A stretch of 64,000 nucleotides of DNA from Apostichopus japonicus (taxonomy: Eukaryota; Echinodermata; Holothuroidea; Aspidochirotida; Stichopodidae), in assembly GCF_037975245.1 (NCBI RefSeq), contig NC_092583.1, forward strand, positions 6,443,764 to 6,507,763. Direction: 5' to 3'. Position 1 is the stretch's first letter, and every line of letters begins with the position of its first letter. The position numbers and the translations under genes are program-made. The notes below the pieces were generated by a model. It was not told the origin of the DNA. It worked only from the letters and a program-made list of their open reading frames with translations, and made no database searches. Below, piece by piece: positions 55,801-64,000 of this stretch.

Positions 55801-58800
55801 TCTAGAGATTGATTACTGTAGGGGGTGGGGGTCAGGATCTGGGTAGGGAATAGAGGATCTAGGCAATAATCTCTGCATTTGTATACAATTGCAGTGAATC
55901 TAAAGAATGATAACTGCAGGGGGGGGGGGGTCAGGATATGGGTAGAAAACTGAAGATAGGAAATAGTCAATGATTCCTATGGGCCGGAAAAATTATTCAA
56001 ATGAATGTATCTAGACCATTATATGGGAACTTTCATAGTACCAAAATTAAGGCGTTGATCCAAACAATAATAATACCTACTTTACACTCACTGTATATCT
56101 CTGCATATACACTTATAGGACTTGTATACGATTGCAAGGAATCTAGAGTTTGATTACTGTAGGGAGGGGGTCATGATGTTGGTAGGAAACTTAGGATAGG
56201 CAACAATCAATGATTCTTATGGGCCTGAAAATTTATTCAAATGAATGTATCTAGACCATTACATGGGAACTTTCATAGTACCAAAATTAAGGCAATGGCT
56301 CAAACACTAATATTACCTACTTAACACTCACTGTACATCTCTGCATATATACCTTGATAGGACTTGTATACAATTATAGAGAATCTAAATATTGATTACT
56401 GTAGGCCTGTACAGCCCTGGTCAATTAAATCATGGAGCTTTAAACATATATCTAGAGATTGATTACTGTAGGGGGTGGGGGTCAGGATCTGGGTAGGGAA
56501 TAGAGGATCTAGGCAATAATCTCTGCATTTGTATACAATTGCAGTGAATCTAAAGAATGATAACTGCAGGGGGGGGGGGGTCAGGATATGGGTAGAAAAC
56601 TGAAGATAGGAAATAGTCAATGATTCCTATGGGCCTGAAAAATTATTCAAATGAATGTATCTAGACCATTATATGGGAACTTTCATAGTACCAAAATTAA
56701 GGCGTTGATCCAAACAATAATAATACCTACTTTACACACACTGTATATCTCTGCATATACACTTATAGGACTTGTATACGATTGCAAGTAATCTAGACTT
56801 TGATTACTGTAGGGAGGGGGTCATGATGTTGGTAGGAAACTTAGGATAGGCAACAATCAGTGATTCTTATGGGCCTGAAAATTTATTCAAATGAATGTAT
56901 CTAGACCATTATATGGGAACTTTCATAGTACCAAAATTAAGGCAATGGCTCAAACACTAATATTACCTACTTAACACTCACTGTACATCTCTGCATATAT
57001 ACCTTGATAGGACTTGTATACAATTATAGAGAATCTAAATATTGATTACTGTAGGCCTGTACAGCCCTGGTCAATTAAATCATGGAGCTATAAACATATA
57101 TCTAGAGATTGATTACTGTAGGGGGTGGGGGTCAGGATCTGGGTAGGGAATAGAGGATCTAGGCAATAATCTCTGCATTTGTATACAATTGCAGTGAATC
57201 TAAAGAATGATAACTGCAGGGGAGGGGGGTCAGGATATGGGTAGAAAACTGAAGATAGGAAATAGTCAATGATTCCTATGGGCCTGAAAAATTATTCAAA
57301 TGAATGTATCTAGACCATTATATGGGAACTTTCATAGTACCAAAATTAAGGCGTTGATCCAAACAATAATAATACCTACTTTACACTCACTGTATATCTC
57401 TGCATATATACTTATAGGACTTGTATACGATTGCAAGGAATCTAGAGTTTGATTACTGTAGGGAGGGGGTCATGATGTTGGTAGGAAACTTAGGATAGGC
57501 AACAATCAATGATTCTTATGGGCCTGAAAATTTGTTCAAATGAATGTATCTAGACCATTATATGGGAACTTTCATAGTACCAAAATTAAGGCAATGGCTC
57601 AAACACTAATATTACCTACTTAACACTCACTGTACATCTCTGCATATATACCTTGATAGGACTTGTATACAATTATAGAGAATCTAAATTTTGATTACTG
57701 TAGGCCTGTACAGCCCTGGTCAATTAAATCATGGAGCTATAAACATATATCTAGAGATTGATTACTGTAGGGGGTGGGGGTCAGGATCTGGGTAGGGAAT
57801 AGAGGATCTAGGCAATAATCTCTGCATTTGTATACAATTGCAGTGAATCTAAAGAATGATAACTGCAGGGGGGGGGGGTCAGGATATGGGTAGAAAACTG
57901 AAGATAGGAAATAGTCAATGATTCCTATGGGCCTGAAAAATTATTCAAATGAATGTATCTAGACCATTATATGGGAACTTTCATAGTACCAAAATTAAGG
58001 CGTTGATCCAAACAATAATAATACCTACTTTACACTCACTGTATATCTCTGCATATACACTTATAGGACTTGTATACGATTGCAAGGAATCTAGAGTTTG
58101 ATTACTGTAGGGAGGGGGTCATGATAATGGTAGGAAACTTAGGATAGGCAACAATCAATGATTCTTATGGGCCTGAAAATTTATTCAAATGAATGTATCT
58201 AGACCATTACATGGGAACTTTCATAGTACCAAAATTAAGGCAATGGCTCAAACACTAATATTACCTACTTAACACTCACTGTACATCTCTGCATATATAC
58301 CTTGATAGGACTTGTATACAATTATAGAGAATCTAAATATTGATTACTGTAGGCCTGTACAGCCCTGGTCAATTAAATCATGGAGCTTTAAACATATATC
58401 TAGAGATTGATTACTGTAGGGGGTGGGGGTCAGGATCTGGGTAGGGAATAGAGGATCTAGGCAATAATCTCTGCATTTGTATACAATTGCAGTGAATCTA
58501 AAGAATGATAACTGCAGGGGGGGGGGTCAGGATATGGGTAGAAAACTGAAGATAGGAAATAGTCAATGATTCCTATGGGCCTGAAAAATTATTCAAATGA
58601 ATGTATCTAGACCATTATATGGGAACTTTCATAGTACCAAAATTAAGGCGTTGATCCAAACAATAATAATACCTACTTTACACTCACTGTATATCTCTGC
58701 ATATACACTTATAGGACTTGTATGCGATTGCAAGGAATCTAGAGTTTGATTACTGTAGGGAGGGGGTCATGATGTTGGTAGGAAACTTAGGATAGGCAAC

Positions 58801-61800
58801 AATCAATGATTCTTATGGGCCTGAAAATTTATTCAAATGAATGTATCTAGACCATTATATGGGAACTTTCATAGTACCAAAATTAAGGCAATGGCTCAAA
58901 CACTAATATTACCTACTTAACACTCAATGTACATCTCTGCATATATACCTTGATAGGACTTGTATACAATTATAGAGAATCTAAATATTGATTACTGTAG
59001 GCCTGTACAGCCCTGGTCAATTAAATCATGGAGCTATAAATATATAGCTAGAGATTGATTACTGTAGGGGGTGGGGGTCAGGATCTGGGTAGGGAATAGA
59101 GGATCTAGGCAATAATCTCTGCATTTGTATACAATTGCAGTGAATCTAAAGAATGATAACTGCAGGGGGGGGGGGTCAGGATATGGGTAGAAAACTGAAG
59201 ATAGGAAATAGTCAATGATTCCTATGGGCCGGAAAAATTATTCAAATGAATGTATCTAGACCATTATATGGGAACTTTCATAGTACCAAAATTAAGGCGT
59301 TGATCCAAACAATAATAATACCTACTTTACACTCACTGTATATCTCTGCATATATACTTATAGGACTTGTATACGTTTGCAAGGAATCTAGAGTTTGATT
59401 ACTGTAGGGAGGGGGTCATGATGTTGGTAGGAAACTTAGGATAGGCAACAATCAATGATTCTTATGGGCCTGAAAATTTATTCAAATGAATGTATCTAGA
59501 CCATTATATGGGAACTTTCATAGTACCAAAATTAAGGCAATGGCTCAAACACTAATATTACCTACTTAACACTCACTGTACATCTCTGCATATATACCTT
59601 GATAGGACTTGTATACAATTATAGAGAATCTAAATATTGATTACTGTAGGCCTGTACAGCCCTGGTCAATTAAATCATGGAGCTATAAACATATAGCTAG
59701 AGATTGATTACTGTAGGGGGTGGGGGTCAGGATCTGGGTAGGGAATAGAAGATCTAGGCAATAATCTCTGCATTTGTATACAATTGCAGTGAATCTAAAG
59801 AATGATAACTGCAGGGGGGGGGGGTCAGGATATGGGTAGAAAACTGAAGATAGGAAATAGTCAATGATTCCTATGGGCCTGAAAAATTATTCAAATGAAT
59901 GTATCTAGACCATTATATGGGAACTTTCATAGTACCAAAATTAAGGCGTTGATCCAAACAATAATAATACCTACTTTACACTCACTGTATATCTCTGCAT
60001 ATATACCTATAGGACATGTATACGATTGCAAGGAATCTAGAGTTTGATAACTGTAGGGAGGGGGTCATGATGTTGGTAGGAAACTTAGGATAGGCAACAA
60101 TCAATGATTCTTATGGGCCTGAAAATTTATTCAAATGAATGTATCTAGACCATTATATGGGAACTTTAATAGTACCAAAATTTAGGCAATGGCTCAAACA
60201 CTAATATTACCTACTTAACACTCACTGTACATCTCTGCATATATACCTTGATAGGACTTGTATACAATTATAGAGAATCTAAATATTGATTACTGTAGGC
60301 CTGTACAGCCCTGGTCAATTAAATCATGGAGCTATAAACATATATCTAGAGATTGATTACTGTAGGGGGTGGGGGTCAGGATCTGGGTAGGGAATAGAGG
60401 ATCTAGGCAATAATCTCTGCATTTGTATACAATTGCAGTGGATCTAAAGAATGATAACTGCAGGGGGGGGGGTCAGGATATGGGTAGAAAACTGAAGATA
60501 GGAAATAGTCAATGATTCCTATGGGCCTGAAAAATTATTCAAATGAATGTATCTAGACCATTATATGGGAACTTTCATAATACCAAAATTAAGGCGTTGA
60601 TCCAAACAATAATAATACCTACTTAACACTCACTGTATATCTCTGCATATACACTTATAGGACTTGTATGCGATTGCAAGGAATCTAGAGTTTGATTACT
60701 GTAGGGAGGGGGTCATGATGTTGGTAGGAAACTTAGGATAGGCAACAATCAATGATTCTTATGGGCCTGAAAATTTATTCAAATGAATGTATCTAGACCA
60801 TTATATGGGAACTTTCATAGTACCAAAATTAAGGCAATGGCTCAAACACTAATATTACCTACTTAACACTCACTGTACATCTCTGCATATATACCTTGAT
60901 AGGACTTGTATACAATTATAGAGAATCTAAATATTGATTACTGTAGGCCTGTACAGCCCTGGTCAATTAAATCATGGAGCTATAAACATATAGCTAGAGA
61001 TTGATTACTGTAGGGGGTGGGGGTCAGGATCTGGGTAGGGAATAGAAGATCTAGGCAATAATCTCTGCATTTGTATACAATTGCAGTGAATCTAAAGAAT
61101 GATAACTGCAGGGGGGGGGGGTCAGGATATGGGTAGAAAACTGAAGATAGGAAATAGTCAATGATTCCTATGGGCCTGAAAAATTATTCAAATGAATGTA
61201 TCTAGACCATTATATGGGAACTTTCATAGTACCAAAATTAAGGCGTTGATCCAAACAATAATAATACCTACTTTACACTCACTGTATATCTCTGCTTATA
61301 TACCTATAGGACTTGTATACGATTGCAAGGAATCTAGAGTTTGATAACTGTAGGGAGGGGGTCATGATGTTGGTAGGAAACTTAGGATAGGCAACAATCA
61401 ATGATTCTTATGGGCCTGAAAATGTATTCAAATGAATGTATCTAGACCATTATATGGGAACTTTAATAGTACCAAAATTTAGGCAATGGCTCAAACACTA
61501 ATATTACCTACTTAACACTCACTGTACATCTCTGCATATATACCTTGATAGGACTTGTATACAATTATAGAGAATCTAAATATTGATTACTGTAGGCCTG
61601 TACAGCCCTGGTCAATTAAATCATGGAGCTATAAACATATAGCTAGAGATTGATTACTGTAGGGGGTGGGGGTCAGGATCTGGGTAGGGAATAGAGGATC
61701 TAGGCAATAATCTCTGCATTTGTATACAATTGCAGTGAATCTAAAGAATGATAACTGCAGGGGGGGGGGGTCAGGATATGGGTAGAAAACTGAAGATAGG

Positions 61801-64000
61801 AAATAGTCAATGATTCCTATGGGCCTGAAAAATTATTCAAATGAATGTATCTAGACCATTATATGGGAACTTTAATAGTACCAAAATTAAGGCAATGGCT
61901 CAAACACTAATATTACCTACTTAACACTCACTGTACATCTCTGCATATATACCTTGATAGGACTTGTATACAATTATAGAGAATCTAAATATTGATTACT
62001 GTAGGCCTGTACAGCCCTGGTCAATTAAATCATGGAGCTATAAACATATATCTAGAGATTGATTACTGTAGGGGGTGGGGGTCAGGATCTGGGTAGGGAA
62101 TAGAGGATCTAGGCAATAATCTCTGCATTTGTATACAATTGCAGTGGATCTAAAGAATGATAACTGCAGGGGGGGGGGTCAGGATATGGGTAGAAAACTG
62201 AAGATAGGAAATAGTCAATGATTCCTATGGGCCTGAACAATTATTCAAATGAATGTATCTAGACCATTATATGGGATCTTTCATAGTACCAAAATTAAGG
62301 CGTTGATCCAAACAATAATAATACCTACTTTACACTCACTGTATATCTCTGCATATACACTTATAGGACTTGTATGCGATTGCAAGGAATCTAGAGTTTG
62401 ATTACTGTAGGGAGGGGGTCATGATGTTGGTAGGAAACTTAGGATAGGCAACAATCAATGATTCTTATGGGCCTGAAAATTTATTCAAATGAATGTATCT
62501 AGACCATTGTATGGGAACTTTCATAGTACCAAAATTAAGGCAATGGCTCAAACACTAATATTACCTACTTAACACTCACTGTACATCTCTGCATATATAC
62601 CTTGATAGGACTTGTATACAATTATAGAGAATCTAAATATTGATTACTGTAGGCCTGTACAGCCCTGGTCAATTAAATCATGGAGCTATAAACATATAGC
62701 TAGAGATTGATTACTGTAGGGGTGGGGGTCAGGATCTGGGTAGGGAATAGAGGATCTAGGCAATAATCTCTGTATTTGTATACAATTGCAGTCAATCTAA
62801 AGAATGATAACTGCAGGGGGGGGGGGGTCAGGATATGGGTAGAAAACTGAAGATAGGAAATAGTCAATGATTCCTATGGGCCTGAAAAATTATTCAAATG
62901 AATGTATCTAGACCATTATATGGGAACTTTCACAGTACCAAAATTAAGGTGTTGATCCAAACAATAATAATACCTACTTTACACTCACTGTATATCTCTG
63001 CATATATACTTATAGGACTTGTATACGATTGCAAGGAATCTAGAGTTTGATTACTGTAGGGAGGGGGTCATGATGTTGGTAGGAAACTTAGGATAGGCAA
63101 CAATCAATGATTCTTATGGGCCTGAAAATTTATTCAAATGAATGTATCTAGACCATTATATGGGAACTTTCATAGTACCAAAATTAAGGCAATGGCTCAA
63201 ACACTAATATTACCTACTTAACACTCACTGTACATCTCTGCATATATACCTTGATAGGACTTGTATACAATTATAGAGAATCTAAATATTGATTACTGTA
63301 GGCATGTACAGCCCTGGTCAATTAAATCATGGAGCTATAAACATATAGCTAGAGATTGATTACTGTAGGGGGTGGGGGTCAGGATCTGGGTAGGGAATAG
63401 AGGATCTAGGCAATAATCTCTGCATTTGTATACAATTGCAGTGAATCTAAAGAATGATAACTGCAGGGAAGGGGGGGGGGTCAGGATATGGGTAGAAAAC
63501 TGAAGATAGGAAATAGTCAATGATTCCTATGGGCCTGAAAAATTATTCAAATGAATGTATCTAGACCATTATATGGGAACTTTCATAGTACCAAAATTAA
63601 GGCAATGGCTCAAACACTAATATTACCTACTTAACACTCACTGTACATCTCTGCATATATACCTTGATAGGACTTGTATACAATTATAGAGAATCTAAAT
63701 ATTGATTACTGTAGGCCTGTACAGCCCTGGTCAATTAAATCATGGAGCTATAAACATATATCTAGAGATTGATTACTGTAGGGGGTGGGGGTCAGGATCT
63801 GGGTAGGGAATAGAGGATCTAGGCAATAATCTCTGTATTTGTATACAATTGCAGTGAATCTAAAGAATGATAACTGTAGGGGGGGGGGTCAGGATATGTG
63901 TAGAAAACTGAAGATAGGAAATAGTCAATGATTCCTATGGGCCTGAAAAATTATTCAAATGAATGTATCTAGACCATTATATGGGAACTTTCATAGTACC
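49857..64000. repeat. Higher-order satellite array, unit about 649 bp, at least 14.1 kb
   Basis: CATGGAGCT marks unit starts at 49857, 50877, 51528, 52420, 52946, 53835, 54484, 55132, 55781, 56431, 57081, 57730, 58379, 59027, 59676, 60325, 60973, 61622, 62031, 62679, 63328 and 63741, and the array runs off the window end. Most spacings are 648-650 bp. Each unit contains two related subunits of about 240 bp, each running from GATTACTGTAGG through GGGCCTGAAAATTTATTC and ACTTTCATAGTACCAAAATT to CTCTGCATATATAC, plus about 170 bp of a partial third one. Odd spacings fit loss or gain of whole subunits: 889 and 892 (+240), 409 and 413 (-240). Every unit has a length-variable G-run of about 8-14. The repeated 60-codon minus frames are satellite artefacts, not genes. 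Confidence 0.97.

Noticed and set aside
49864-63520. Repeated 60-74 codon minus frames (YLQFSTH..FRFTAIVYKCRDY)
   Set aside because: They recur because the satellite unit recurs. Each is broken by the variable G-run and has no recognised domain.
49857-64000. CENP-B box in the satellite
   Set aside because: I looked for the TTCG-spacer-CGGG pattern and did not see it in the unit.

Overview
This is a eukaryotic, non-coding-rich window. It has no bacterial operons and a moderate-to-low GC content. It contains intron-split exons with GT/AG junctions, LINE, SINE and MITE relics, and several very long tandem arrays. The SAM-domain and BEN-domain coding pieces, the jockey/L2/CR1-like LINE tails, the tRNA-derived SINE and the hAT-like MITEs all fit a metazoan. 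My best guess is a marine invertebrate, possibly a deuterostome such as an echinoderm. That lineage guess is inference with low confidence.

Layout. 1-1.75 kb: nothing recognised. 1.75-5.58 kb: an array of a 9-bp repeat that abuts the 3' end of a minus-strand LINE relic (5.77-6.03 kb). 7.7-8.0 kb: a (GAAC)n microsatellite. 9.0 kb: a G-rich MITE-like end. 10.7-12.1 kb: AT microsatellites. 13.7-14.0 kb: a 100-bp unit present three times. 16.28-16.6 kb: a second minus-strand LINE relic. 18.2-18.8 kb: an AT-rich tract dense in dyads. 21.7-22.9 kb: a 27-bp minisatellite. 23.4-25.4 kb: a 21-bp minisatellite with higher-order structure. 26.7 kb: a tRNA-like relic. 28.95-29.66 kb: an inverted-repeat-bounded element whose interior is a 72-bp tandem array. 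30.7 kb and 35.5 kb: two copies of a SINE family, the second ending in a long (ATAC)n tract. 31.45-31.9 kb: a third LINE relic, with a 7-bp tail repeat.

36.3-48.3 kb is the most gene-like part. A SAM-domain gene (exons at 37451, 41653 and 46282, plus strand) has introns loaded with DNA transposons. Intron 1 holds a TIR pair (about 38.12-38.78 kb) and a nested pair of MITE-like elements. Intron 2 holds an element of exactly 4,000 bp (41812-45811) with perfect 26-bp TIRs beginning CAGT and flanked by TA. That element contains an open BEN-domain exon (44187-44482) and two internal tandem duplications, and I see no recognisable transposase. Exon 2 carries an apparent 1-nt frameshift, so this SAM copy may be a pseudogene or a sequencing/assembly error. 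A 298-bp hAT-like MITE precedes the gene and a 645-bp hAT-like element follows it.

49.86-64.0 kb (running off the window) is a satellite array with a clear higher-order repeat of about 649 bp. It is built from related subunits of about 240 bp and shows recent 2- and 3-unit block duplications and a disordered left edge.

The main candidates for something undescribed are the 4-kb BEN-bearing TIR element and the repeated association of retroposon 3' tails with tandem arrays.
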